From Zelopaecilomyces penicillatus (taxonomy: Eukaryota > Ascomycota > Sordariomycetes > Hypocreales > Pseudodiploosporaceae), in the NCBI GenBank assembly GCA_005765155.1, contig VCCP01000001.1:620001-684000 (forward strand): a stretch of DNA of 64,000 bases, read 5' to 3'. Shown one piece after another: positions 23,948-36,190 of this stretch; position 1 is the first letter of the stretch, and each line of letters starts with the position of its first letter. A program made the translations under genes and the position numbers. The notes beneath the pieces were generated by a model, which ran no database searches, was not told the DNA's origin, and saw only the letters and a program-made list of their open reading frames with translations.

Positions 23948-26900
23948 CTAATTACTGTCTTTATCGGGCCTCAACCCCAACTTCTCCTTCATCTTGGCAA
24001 TCACCAACCTTCCCAGCCCCTCAATAGTCCCGGCATTCTTGATGTCGAGAATGTTGATATCCATGCCGATGGCTCTGCGCAGCCGGTCGCGCATCTCAAC
24101 GCTGTGGAGGGAATCGATACCCAGCGAACTCAGGCTGGCGGTGATGTCGATGTTATCTGTCGGCAGCATCATCATTTCGTGTAAAAGCATGCCAACCCTT
24201 CCCGAAACAATCTGAACAGTTTCCGGCTCGTATAGGCGCTCGGGAGATTTGGACAGCTCTCTGATGAATTCCTTGATGCTTGCGTCTCCGCTGTCGTCTT
24301 CGTGCGTGTCACCAGATTCCGTGTTTCCGTACAAGCTTGTGCGGATGTCTCTCTTGAAGAAGTTGTAGTTTGTTTTCCGGGTAGTGCCTTCGGCCAATGC
24401 CAAGCCAACAGCAATCTGGCCCCAGTTGGTATGGCCGCCACGAGGACCGGCCTTTGTTGCATTCGGCTGAGACTTTCGAATGCCAACCTCGACCGCTCTC
24501 AGGACATCCATCTCTTGCAACAGGCTGAGGTTCATGGCGCGATAGTGTTTCAGCATAGTTGAGCTATTGCTTACCCAGCCGACCTCCTCTACAGCACCAA
24601 GGTCAATGACGGAGCAGGGGAGCCCCAAACTGTGGCGGTACTGGGAAAACGAGTCTAGAAATGTGTTTGCCGCAGCGTAGTTGGCCTGGCTAGGTTGCCC
24701 CCAAAGACCGATGAGGGAACTGAAAAGCAGGAAGAAGTCTAGCTTGGCATCACACAACGCGTGGTGCAAGTTCCATGTGCCCCTGACTTTGGGGTCCAAG
24801 GCAGCTTTCCAATCTTCGAAGATGGGTTCAGTTAAAGAAGCGTTCTGTGGTAAGAGCAATGGTTAGTTGCCATGAAGAGAGAGAAAGAGAAAGAGAGAGA
24901 ACACTTATAGGATATACAAACAAGTAGATCTCTAGGAGAGTTGTTCTTCGATGCAAAACTTACCTTCAACACCATAGACATTTGGATAACGCCAGCAATG
25001 GGACTCAAAGCTGCCGCAACTGCTGTTTCTACATCGTCCTTTTCAACAACGCTACCTGCCACGATAACCACCCGACATCCAGCATTCTCCATATCGCGTT
25101 TAAAATGCTGATCCTCGGCCGACTTACCACCAGACCGGGAGAGGAACACGAAATCACGGGCTCCATTTTCCACCATCCACAAAGCCACGATTTTACCGAG
25201 GCCACCGAGGCCTCCAATCATTAGGTACGTCGATGTCGCTGATAGAAGAGCAACGGAAGAAGACTGGACGGACGGGATGTCTGCCTCGTTTTCTGGCATT
25301 TTGATGAGGATTTTGCCAATGTGCTGGCCTAGTCTTAGAAAACGCAGGGCCTCTGGTACCTGGTCTGTTGTGAAGATGTGTCGTAACTTCAGGGGCTTGA
25401 GCTTCCCTTGGCGATAGGATGCAAGGAACCCGCTATTCGATCTATTATTTTGCAGTCCTCGTTAGCACAATTGCTGGCATCCGCTTTCCGTTTTTTGCCC
25501 CTCTATTTCTTCTTTTTGTTGAAAGAATTTAAACAGTAAAAGGAAATGTCACTTACTCTTGTAAGGCCGAATCCTCACTATACGCGGACATGGCCTCCAG
25601 ATCAACACCGAAAAAGGACCTATTACCTTTAAACATTTCGAGTGATAAACTTCCGCGTTCGTACATATCACGCTTGCCAATCTCAATCATCTTTCCGCGT
25701 TGCGCAACACATCGCCACGATGCGTGAAGAAGCTCTCCGGATAGCGAATTGAGAACTAGATCGACACCACGGCCATTGGTTGCGTGCATAATGCCCTCAT
25801 AGAATGATGCATCACGGGAATTGAATATGTGGTCCCGTGGTATCCCATATTCCTCCATTAAATATGCAATCTTGGTCTCGCTCCCAACGGTAGCGTATAT
25901 CTTTTCACACAATTGGTTTAGCAAGGATATTCGTTTGAGGGGGAGGAGGGGGCTTGTAAGAGGAGAAAATGAAAACTGACCTCGGCCTCGACCAGCTGAC
26001 TGATGGCCAGAGCAGCCAACCCAACACTGCCGCATGCTGTGTGAATCAAGATGGACTGAATGGCGCATGTTAGTCCACATAACATACCATTTTTTTTAGC
26101 TAAAGATTTGTGCTTCTTACCTGACCCTTCCTTAACTTTCCTAGTTCCAGTAAAGAATGCATGGCCGTAGAAAACGCAACGGGTACGGTTGCTGCGTCTT
26201 CTAAGCTGATTTCATCGAACAAAGGGGTAACTGTTGCTTCGTGGGCGATCAGACGAGTTGATAAGCATCCAGGACTCATCATCATAACATTATCGCCTGG
26301 TACCACCTTGGTAACCAAGTCGCCAACTCTCCTGATTATACCTGTCGCCTCGATGCCCATTCTATCTTTAGCTCCAGGGATCAGGCCCATGGTAATCATC
26401 AGATCCTTTTTGAAGAAAAATTAGCAAAGAAGAAAAGACAAATAGAGAGCAAGTGTGAATAATAGCCTACTCGGAAATTCAACCCCGCCCATCGTATCTC
26501 GACCTCTACCTCATCAGACCCAAGGGGCTCTTGTTTTTGCTGAACCCAATGGAGGGAATTGATGAGCCCATATCGACCTATGGTGAGTCGTTTTATATCA
26601 TCCTCGTGTTCCTCAAACTCTGGCTTCAAGTCGGGTGCCATTGGGAACCAATGATACCTGCCCACATGGACGGCATTGTCGAAGACGGAGAATTCATAAT
26701 CAAGGGCATCAAGATCATTCAAAAAATCTATCTGGAGAATCTTTCGCATAAGTGAGGTTGTTTGCTGAGATGCGACAGTATCAAGAGCATCCAACTCAAC
26801 AGTGAAGAACGGTAATCCCAGCTCAAGTCGAATGTTGCGAACAAATCCAGGCATCAAGCCGTAACGCGGGTCAGTGCAACGCAACTGGGCTGGTCGAGTA

Positions 26901-29900
26901 AGCCATATCATGCGGGATTTCACCTTTCCAAAGTATTCTAAACATTCAGCATAACTTTCATCAGAGAAATCATAAAAGTAGGGCCTTTCAAGGTCGATTG
27001 TGGAAATGATGTCCACTCCTTCGACTGGCTCATGGTCAGCAATTCTGCACCAGCGAATATCAATCTTTAGCTTTTCGAGCATATCAGCCAGCTGGAGCCC
27101 AAAGTCATGCTTTACTTTGTCGTACAGCATCACGACACTCCTTGGTTCAAATGGCGAAGCGCTGGGTTTGCAGATAATGAAAGAGTCCAAATAGTGTTCT
27201 TCGTCATCGTCTTTCAGGGTGACAAGAGACTCGGAGAAGCCCGCTTTACCAAACTCCATATCCCAGTCGTAGCTAGGAGAGACACAGTCTTGGGCTATTT
27301 GGTCGTCTGGCCGATGCAGCCACCATTGGGGGAGAAGACCCTGCGAAATAAATGTTAGTCAAACACACGCAGCCTTCATCAGTATGGGGGCATTTAAATG
27401 TGAAACGGCTCACCATTGTCAACGGAACAAAACGCCATAGAAGAGCTGCTACAAGGTTAGTATCATCCTTTTTCATCACATACAGGTTGGGTAATCTCAC
27501 AATTAGGAGGCTTTCGCATAAACAATCGCCCTTCTGAACGTAAGAGGGAGTGGATGTTTTCCAGAACGGCTGGCAACAACGAGGGTACCAATCCAAGCGT
27601 CTGATTCAACAATGTTAGTCCCATCGAGGAATCAATATGAGAAGAATTGAACATTACATCTGGTACTATAATGAGATCATATGAGGCTGCCTCAAAGTCC
27701 TGTTCCAAGGGGCTCTTCGTGATATCCATAGGTTTGAATTGCAGCAACTTCTGATCTTTCAATCTTTCTTCAGCATGCGCCAACGTTTTAGGACACTCAT
27801 CTGTGATTGTGTACTCGGAATACATGGGAGCGCCCTCGGCCGAGCACAGATCCGCCAGGACTGACTTGGTAGCCGCGCTGGCACCAGCTCCGATTTGAAG
27901 CACCTTTTGGGCTGGCTTGGAGTGTGCAACAAGATACAGAAACTCGCCTGTGTCTAAGTTATTACCAGCATAGTGGAACACGTCTGCTGTCTCTGCTGCT
28001 TCAGACAACTCCTTCAGGGCGTCATCTTCTCCGGATAAGATTGTTCGCAGACCCCCTGGCTCCAACAGCTTGTGAGCTAGATGCACGAAGCTTGCTCCGT
28101 AATCGCCCTGTGTAGTGCCAATTTCGGTCAGTAAGAACTCTAGCTTCTCGCTCCTCTGTGAAAAAGTTGATGAGGCCCAGTGTCTTGCTTCCGGAACGGT
28201 AAGGTCCCATTTGCCACTGAGTATCCCCTGCTCCTCGTTCTGCAACCAAGTCAAGTACTTGTTCAGATGGGTTTCCGCCGGAAGTGAGACCTCCATTGTT
28301 TTTATGTGATCCATAATCTGCAGAATTAACAGGCTAGTAGCCATTTGCAATGCCAGTTTTGCACCACGCTGTTTGATGGCGGGATGCACCAGGCTCGCGG
28401 GCTCGCAAAAGTCAATATGGCGGTGCCATTCCAAACGACCGAGTGAGTGGTTGGGTCCTCCTCCCAAGCCTTCCCTTTGCACGTCAACAAGCAGGTAGGT
28501 TGCGCCTTCAACCCTGATTGCTGCCTCATCTTTGTCACCAAAGGCTATCATATCTGCGTCGAAGGACCCGTTGGGGTGAACTTGCACTTCGGATTGGAGG
28601 GTACATTCGGCATTACCGCTATTGACATCAATCCTTCTTACATATGACGGTACTTTCAATGCTTCGATATCGTTCAATCGACCCTTCGTGCAGGAAAAGG
28701 CCGAGAGTTGGAAGCAGGCATCCACGAGAAATGGGTGTGCGAAATATCTGGCTCTGGGCTCGCTGGCTATTTTCTTTATCGAAGCAGTCGCGGCAGTGAT
28801 CTTTGAGCTGACTATGACATCCTTCAAGGTTTGGAACTGTGGTCCCAAATCTAGTCCTAGGCGCTTTAAGCCTCCATAATAAGCGGCTTCAGGCGGCTGC
28901 CTTGGACTGGGGATTGTGATCCTTTTCAAAGGCACATGAAAGCTGTTTTCGCCTCCTTTACCCTGCGCAACGCAGTGTTGAACCCAGGTGGACCCATTGA
29001 AGGAGTATACGGATATATCGTACCAAGATGAGTTAGTGACTTCTGTCAAGCGGCCCACTCTCATGGTTGTCATGATTTCAATGGGATCGTCATCTGGGAC
29101 GAGCATGCCGGATCTCATCATCAGGTTGCGCAACGAATACGGCTCTGAACCAGTGACTTGCCGAATTGCCTCACCCATCATAGTGATATATCCAGCCAAT
29201 GGGAACAACACATCATTTCCCATTTTATGATCAGCAATCCATGGAACGTTATAAAGACGGAATATATTCCTCCAAGCCGGCTCAGCGTCACTGGCTTCGA
29301 GGCATCTTGATCCCAATAGTTCGTGGTGCGCATCGCTCCTGAGCCTCCAGGCTTTGGAAACCCGGCTTTCATTCCAGAACTCTTTGCTGTGGTCCCAAGG
29401 ATATGTGGGCAAATCCGTAAGCACATGAGCTTCTTGGTTCATCAATGTAAAGTCAACATCATGCCCGTGAGAAAACAACTGGCCGACAGCAGTCACGAAT
29501 GATTCTGTGGAGTTGGTGTTTCTCATCAGTGTTGAGGTGTAAACAGGGGGTTTGCTGCTGGCGTGTTGTCGGAATATCTGTTGAAGAGGCCCTTGAAGCG
29601 CCGAATGTGGACCAACCTCTAGAAAGACGAGCTGCTCCTTGAAATCACCAAGGAGAGCCTGAACAGCACTGTTGAAAAGCACTGGAGATTCCAGGTTGCT
29701 CCTCCAGTATGCAGAGCCGAATTCTGTTTCGTCGGCAGCCGCTTTTTTGCCTAGAACCGAGGAATAAAACGGGATATTTATTACTTTGCTTATCAGTTGA
29801 CTCTCAATAAGACCCTCATAGACTTTCCCAACCTCTTGCATATGATCTATCAAAGATGTTAGTTATACGAACGTATTTGTGGTGCAAGACCGGGGGCTGG

Positions 29901-32598
29901 GGTCATTGTTCGCATACGAGAGTGATAAGCAATGTCAACATGTAGTTGGCGAACAAACGCATCGGCGTTATCTAGCTTGATGGCTTCCATGGAAGCTTTG
30001 ATGCCTTTAACATCTCCAGAAATGGTGACACTTTTAGGACTGTTTTCGCAAGCAATCATCACACCGTCGGCCAAATAAGGTTGTACGGCCTCAGGGCCAA
30101 GGCCGACGGCAGCCATTCCGCCTTTGTGATCTTGGGCCTTCATAACAAACCCTCGATAGAAGGCGCAAATAATACCCTCGGAAAGAGTAAGTGCCCCAGC
30201 AGAATAAGCAGCAGCAATTTCACCACTGGAGTGGCCCACAACAGCAGCAGGAGTTACATTGCACTTGGTTAGGAGGTTAACTAATGCGATTTGAACAGCA
30301 GTGCAGATTGGCTGGGCAAACTCAGCTGTGCCAATCGATTCATTATATGTGTCAGAGCATAAGACATCTAGGTAATGGTAAATATCTCCATTAACAAGCA
30401 ACTGTATGGCTTCACAAACCTTGGAGTGTCCATGACGGCGGTTCAGGCAAGCTCTGCAGAGCACGATCCATTTCTGCAATGTCATCCCGAAAGGAGACGC
30501 AGTCTTGGATGAGATCTCTCCCCATACCGGCCCACTGGGCACCCTGCCCGGTAAAGACAAACGCAATGCCTGCAGAGGCCAAAGTGACTTTTTGGACGGG
30601 GCTGAATTCTAGCGGCTCTTCCAGAGTCCTGGCAATGGCGAATGATCTGTAGGGCAAGTGTTTGCGGCGAAAGGCTAGTGTATATGCTAATGAGTCGAGC
30701 GACGCATGTTGAGATTCAACGTAATTCTTCATGTCTAGTATCTTTGTCTTGGCAGCATTGATGGCGGACGCGGAAAGTGGAAGCAAGTAAGGAAGTCGTC
30801 GTCCTGAAATCTGTTTTACAAAGCTGTTTGCGGTTTCTTCAGAAGCATCATTGTTATCTGCTTTATCATTAGTAGATTCGCTAGATTTAGCAATGCCGTT
30901 GCCGATTGTTTGACTAGCATTCACTATTACGTATTCATGACCATCTTTGCTACTATTGCTGCCAGTATCTGATTTCCCATTTCGTTCATCTAGTACTCCA
31001 TTGGTTTCAGCTGTCGCGGAGGTGACTTTGTCTGGAGCGTCTTCTCTAACACCTCTGGCAGAGTTTAACTGATGAATTCCGTGTGATGCCGCAGACTCGA
31101 GGATAACCTGCCTTGGGTGGTAAATATTTAAAAAGTCCACTCAAATACAGCATAAAAGATAATTCCAAGGGCGGGTATAACTGACATGTGCATTAGCTCC
31201 GCCAATACCAAAAGAGTTGATGCTAATTCTGGCAGGTCGGTTCTCTGGTCATGGGATTGGTTCAACCGGAACTGTTAGTTTTCCTTGCTCGAAGGGAACT
31301 TTAGAGTTCGATATGTTAGTACTTCAATCCTTTAATCGGTTGCTCAAAGATTCTGAATTGCATAAACAGGGCGAGGAATATTACTGTTTGGATTCGGAGT
31401 GGTAAAGTGAATGTTTGGCGGTATCGTCATGTTTTCCAGTGCAAGAGTTGCCTTTATGACGCTGTTTAGACCAGCCGCCCCCTCAGCGTGGCCGAAGTTT
31501 GTTTTGACCTAATGGTAATAATTAGCAACTGCTCGCAGAGAGAAAAATGGCATTTCTTTTTAAACTAACCGAGCCAATGTACGTGCCTATTCCTCCAAAA
31601 ACACTGGCGACAGCGTTTGCCTCTATAGGGTCGCCAGTCTGCGTTCCGGTGCCGTGGCATTCAACAAAGGGAGTTTGGGTTATATCGCTGATGCCTGCGG
31701 CTTCATAAGCTCGACGAATCATAGCCTCTTGGCAGATTTGGCTGGGGAGCGCAATGGCCGTTGTTCCTCCATCCGAGTTAACAGCTGTAGCTCGGATGAT
31801 TGCTCTGATGGGATCATTATCTCGGAGGGCATCATCCAGTCGTTTGATTAGGATAGCATTGATGGCTTCACCGCGAGCAAATCCATCTGCATTTGCATCA
31901 AAGGTTTGGCATGAGCCTGTAGGTGACAAAACACCTTGTTGAGTGATGTCCATGGTCATTGAAGGGCTCATGATCAGGCTGGATCCAGCAACAATGGCCG
32001 CTTGACAATCGCCATTGTAAAGTGCTTGGCAAGCTAGGTGTATGCCCGTAGTAGAGGCAGAACACGCTGTTCGTATAGTCATGCTTGGCCCTCTCAGATC
32101 GAGGGTATGCGATACGGTATTGGCAAGCATGTAGTCACCTGCGCAAGTGATTCGATGATAACTAGGCGTTGTCTGGGGGTCCATATGCACCATATCATGC
32201 CAGTCTTCGCCAAAGTTGCCGACATAAACCCCAGTATTCGTACCAGCTAAGCTCGTTTGGCCTGCATTTTCTATACACTCTGCAATGACCTCCACCAGAA
32301 GGCGTTGTTGAGGGTCCATGTTTTCCACATCTTGCGGTGGAACCGGAAATGCTGAAGTATCAAACGCCTTCAAATTGGCATCCAGGAAATAACCCGTTTC
32401 TGTAGTGACCTTTTGTCTTGATACTTTCTGGCCAACAAATGAGCTAGCTGTATAACGGTCTGCCGGCACGGTACATTTGCCGTCCTTTTTGTTCATTATG
32501 AAGCTCCAGAAATCTCCAGCGGTCGAGACGCCCCCCGGAAGACGTAGTCCCATGCCGACAATGGCAACGAGAGGAGGTCCATCTTTATTCTGTGCCAT
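23948..32598 (-). CDS. Highly reducing polyketide synthase (KS-AT-DH-cMT-ER-KR-ACP), 14 exons, with in-frame TGA in KS
   Basis: Iterative type I PKS. Minus-strand exons: 32598-31570, 31508-31385, 31298-31186, 31107-30420, 30367-29918, 29846-27658, 27600-27501, 27448-27414, 27340-26471, 26405-26121, 26055-25981, 25900-25557, 25441-24964, 24844-23948. All phases agree: 2559 codons including the terminal stop. KS: TACSAS Cys, HGTGT, NFGHAEGAAG. AT: GHSSGEIAAAY (~696). DH: DHKMGNDVLFPLAGY (~1006) and DACFQ. cMT: LQIGAGASAAT, weak SAM motif. ER: from ~1840. KR: IGGLGGLGK and NYAAANTF. ACP: LGIDSLHSV, Ser2505. No thioesterase. Codon 401 (31251-31249) is TGA between PVEPIP and PENRPARISI, where the family has Trp; everything after it is intact. 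It could be a young pseudogene, a base error, or a recoded stop. No tailoring genes are adjacent. Confidence 0.92.
31249..31251 (-). other. In-frame TGA at codon 401 of the PKS (KS domain)
   Basis: Reading minus-strand exon 3 in the phase set by exons 1 and 2 and confirmed by exon 4 gives PVEPIP, TGA, PENRPARISINSFG. The flanks are the conserved KS block whose usual form has Trp at this spot. The exon is anchored by a perfect TACTAAC branch site in the intron before it, so a wrong splice model is unlikely to explain the stop. Confidence 0.85.
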
Positions 32599-34823
32599 GA
32601 TGTTAAATCCCAGATGAGCACAGCTTAAATTTTGCCAGGAAGAGGCGATTTAATTATGTCTTGGAGGGAGGTTGTGCAAGGTGATGGCGAACTATGTGGA
32701 GAGGGGAAGGGAACGACAGCATCGCCCCCAAAGCATACGTGACAAAGAGCAGTACCCAATTCCACCTCACTGTTAGGTGGCAGGGGGACCATGATGCCTG
32801 CTTGACTACCTGATAGGTAGCTTCGTTGCCTATGCATGAATAAGGTAGCAATAAACACGATCGACCCCAGGTTGTGCTTCTCGGCTTACATGCATCATTT
32901 CCTGGTATGAAAGATGCACACACACGCAGTAATGCAGTTAAACACGTTGGCGAAGGTGGGAAGAAAGAGACAGTTCCGCAATGGCAGAAGTAGTGGAGCG
33001 TTCTCGAGAAGCTTGAAACACCCAAGGTAAGCAAAGAAAATTCTCGTGGTATTGGCAAAAGCTCTCCATTCAATGAAAATAGCAGACAATCGGAGATGAT
33101 GATGATGATGCGGGGCCTCACCGCCCAGCGATTAAACCAGCCTACCAAAGGGTCCGATCAGCCACCCGCCACCTTTATCACAACGAATTGCCTGGAAATA
33201 CTTGTATTATTCTATCATATTTATCCTGATGGACAGGTGGTAGAATATCTGCTATGCAGTTGGACTGCAGTTAATGGTCAAAACAGACGATGGAACCTGC
33301 AAATGTCAGGAGCGCAATCATTGCCGGTTTTAGGTCTATCTTGATAGAGCATACGGATACCTACCTACCTAATTACAGTCAGATCTAAATTCGAATAGGT
33401 ATTTAATACAATAAAAGTAGTCTGTAACCAGTGGCATGAACCATTTCTTGAGGGTGATAAGAAACATACCCCATCAGTTCACCAATAATTCATCACAAAC
33501 ATTTGAGCCTGATGTCCCCGTTTACGGCACTCATGCAGCAGTACTACGTGCCTAGTACGTACTCCTTACTAGGTACCTAGGTACCTACCTGGTAGTACTT
33601 AGTACGGTACATGCGAAAGTGGAGGCCTTTGTTGTTAAGCGCCCGCAATTGAGGATTGATGCAAGCCGTGTCAAACTTGTGAGACAGAAGCCGCTCTAGT
33701 GACAAATATAATGACTTTGATGCAAAATGGATTCCAGCCCTGATGTGTAAGGTAGACTCTAATGTTTAGGTAGGTACCGAGAGAAGCATCTTCGGAGTCA
33801 CACACGTGCAGATTAGAAAAATGTCTAATGCTTATCTAGGTAGGCACATGAAGACAAGATAAGGCATTTACTGGTGGGTACCTAGTAGGTATTCAGAATT
33901 ATCTAAGCGTCGAAAGCGTGATGGCTGTCAACCAGCTGCAGGCGACCCCTCTATCCATGGTCAAGTCAGCCAATTGTCGTCATTGGGTTCTAGAACTGCC
34001 TAGGCGGTTCCTAAATACTCCTAGTAGCTGTCAATCACCTGGCTCAAGTCACCTGCCCATACAAATCATGGTTGGGATTCATCCTCTGACCAACTTCTGC
34101 TGCTGTAAGTAATATCAGCAGATAATCTCAAGCCAATCCACCTTGTCCTTATTCTTCTTCTTTCCATACCTTTGTTCTTAACCACCTGCAAACAAACGCG
34201 ATTCAATTGGCCTCTTGCTTGCTTTGGTTGTTCATTGTCCAGATCAAACAACGAATAAACAAAATACGAATAAAACTCCGCCCACAGACGCTCAAAACAA
34301 AGCCCCCATTAACCAAGAGGCTTCGCGTTTGCCATTGCATTCATCATATAACAGTCAACTCTTCTTATTCACTCTTGCGTCATACAGCGATAAGCAACCT
34401 AGCAAGCTGGCGGAATCTTCCACAACCTCCCACGCCGTATTTACCCCGAAGCTAGAGAGAGGTGCGCCCCACTTCAGCTTGTTTTAGTGGTTGGTAGGCG
34501 TAGGCCACTGGTAGGCCATTGGTGGCCCATTCACAATAACTGGCTTTCAATGACCAGCCGTTGTGTCGCCCATCTCTTGCTTCTTGCAAACAACCAACCT
34601 GTTACTTCTTCTTTGGCCATTTATATACTGCCAGGAGCAGACTTGACCAGAATCTAAAACCCGTTTTCGCCTTTCTAGCTTATCATCTTTTCTTGCCTTT
34701 ACTTCAGCTTTTCTGCATCTTGCTGCCCTGCCCAGCACAAAGAGACCTCTCACAGGGAAAGGTCAACACCCACATACCCCCACCACACGCCTGAACGAGA
34801 GCCGACCACAGCTACAAATCAAC
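32599..34823. other. Intergenic region between PKS and DnaJ gene
   Basis: 2.2 kb between divergent genes. No gene is supported; short open frames on both strands lack domains. The part 33350-33900 holds several TAGGTACC/GTACCTA-type motifs. The last ~600 bases are pyrimidine-rich and probably form the DnaJ promoter and leader. No transcription-factor gene for the PKS is present. Confidence 0.55.
33350..33900. repeat. Cluster of dispersed TAGGTACC-type palindromic motifs
   Basis: Repeated short words built from CTAG, GTAC and TAGGTA occur near 33360 (ACCTACCTACCTAATTAC), 33568-33607 (ACTAGGTACCTAGGTACC and following GTAC words), 33770 (TAGGTAGGTACC), 33836 and 33880 (GTACCTAGTAGGTA). They are locally palindromic and not part of any gene. 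Such words are common between genes in Hypocreales; their function is unknown. Confidence 0.5.
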
Positions 34824-36190
34824 ATGGTCAAGGAGACGAAACTCTATGATACCTTGGGTGTTAAGCCTGGTGCTACCCAAGACGAGATTAAAAAGGGCTA
34901 CAGGTATGTTCATAGTCAATACTCTCTTTTCCCTTCTTCCTGGCGCTTGTATTTCGATTGTGGCATCAGCGAGCATGGGGCTTCAGATTGAGTTGCCCTG
35001 AACACCCATCACCGCCAATTGCTCTCGCTGCATGCACAGTTGACCGCCTTCAGCACCTGTCATTGTGCGGGTCCATCAGACGTAACAATGCTAACCATCT
35101 TATGAACACAGGAAAGCCGCCCTAAAATGGCATCCCGACAAGAACAAGGACAACCCCAGTGCTTCCGAAAAGTTCAAAGAATGTTCGCAGGCATATGAGA
35201 TCTTGTCTGATCCGGAAAAACGTAAAATCTACGACCAGTATGGGCTAGAGGTCCTTCTTCGCGGGGGAGGAGTCCCACCTCCAACATCAAGTGCAGGTGG
35301 TGGCTACCCGGGTGCTGGCGGTGCACCTGGGGGCTTCAGTGGCTTCGACTTTGAAGGCATGCCTGGCGCCGGAGGAGCTCGAACGTATCACTTCAGTGCA
35401 GGAGGTGGCGCTGGTGGAGGGTACAACTTTGGCAACCCGGAGGATATCTTTGCCAACTTTGTCCGGTCTCAGGGCGGTGATGGCGATTTCCCCGATCTGT
35501 TTTCCTCCTTTGCGGGCAACGGTGCCCCGCGGTCTAGCCGCCCGAGAATGAGATCCGGGTTCCCCAGCGAGTCCAGGAATCGCGACTCAACTCCTGAAAT
35601 AACCACGGTGGAACGCCCATTACCTTTGACGCTTGAGGAGCTTTTCAACGGAGTCACCAAGAAAATGAAGATCAAACGCAAGACCTATGATGAAACCGGA
35701 AAACGGGTACAGACTGATCAGATTCTTGAGGTCCCCATCAAGCCCGGCCTGAAAAAGGGATCTAAAATCAAGTTCAATGGCGTCGGTGACCAGGTCGAGG
35801 GCGGTCGCCAGGATTTACATTTTATTGTCGAGGAGGTAAGTTTTAACTTCAATCAATCCAGCGTTGGTCCATCAATTAATACTAACCAATTTGCAGAAGG
35901 AACATGTTCTTTACAAAAGAGAGGACAATGATATCGTACACATCGTCACTCTAGATCTGAAGGAGGCGTTGACAGGCTGGAAACGAACAGTCACCACAAT
36001 CGACGGCAAGCAGCTAAGTCTAGACAAGGGCGGACCAACACAGCCGGGCAGCGAAGATCGATATCCGGAATTGGGGATGCCCATGACGAAAAAGCAGGGT
36101 CGTCGTGGCGACTTCGTGATCAGATACAAGGTCAATTTCCCATCGACTTTGACGGCGTCACAGAAGCAGAAGCTGAAGGAGATTCTGTAA
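34824..36190 (+). CDS. psi1: Class B (type II) DnaJ/Hsp40 co-chaperone, Sis1/Psi1-like, 365 aa
   Basis: J-protein that stimulates Hsp70 ATPase and delivers clients. Exons are 34824-34903, 35112-35835 and 35897-36190; phases agree, 365 residues. The first intron is 208 nt, long for this locus. J-domain: ETKLYDTLGVKPGATQDEIKKGYRKAALKWHPDKN with the essential HPD. Next is a Gly/Phe-rich linker (GGGYPGAGGAPGGFSGFDFE and more), then two beta-barrel C-terminal domains starting at PLPLTLEELFNGVTKKMKI and ending RGDFVIRYKVNFP. The zinc-finger CxxCxGxG repeats of class A proteins are absent, which sets the class. The Sis1 group is cytosolic/nuclear. Confidence 0.94.

Noticed and set aside
31240..31280. 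A small intron that would remove the TGA in the PKS KS domain
   Set aside because: Available GT-AG pairs give introns of 22-28 nt, well below fungal minimum, and would delete conserved KS residues.
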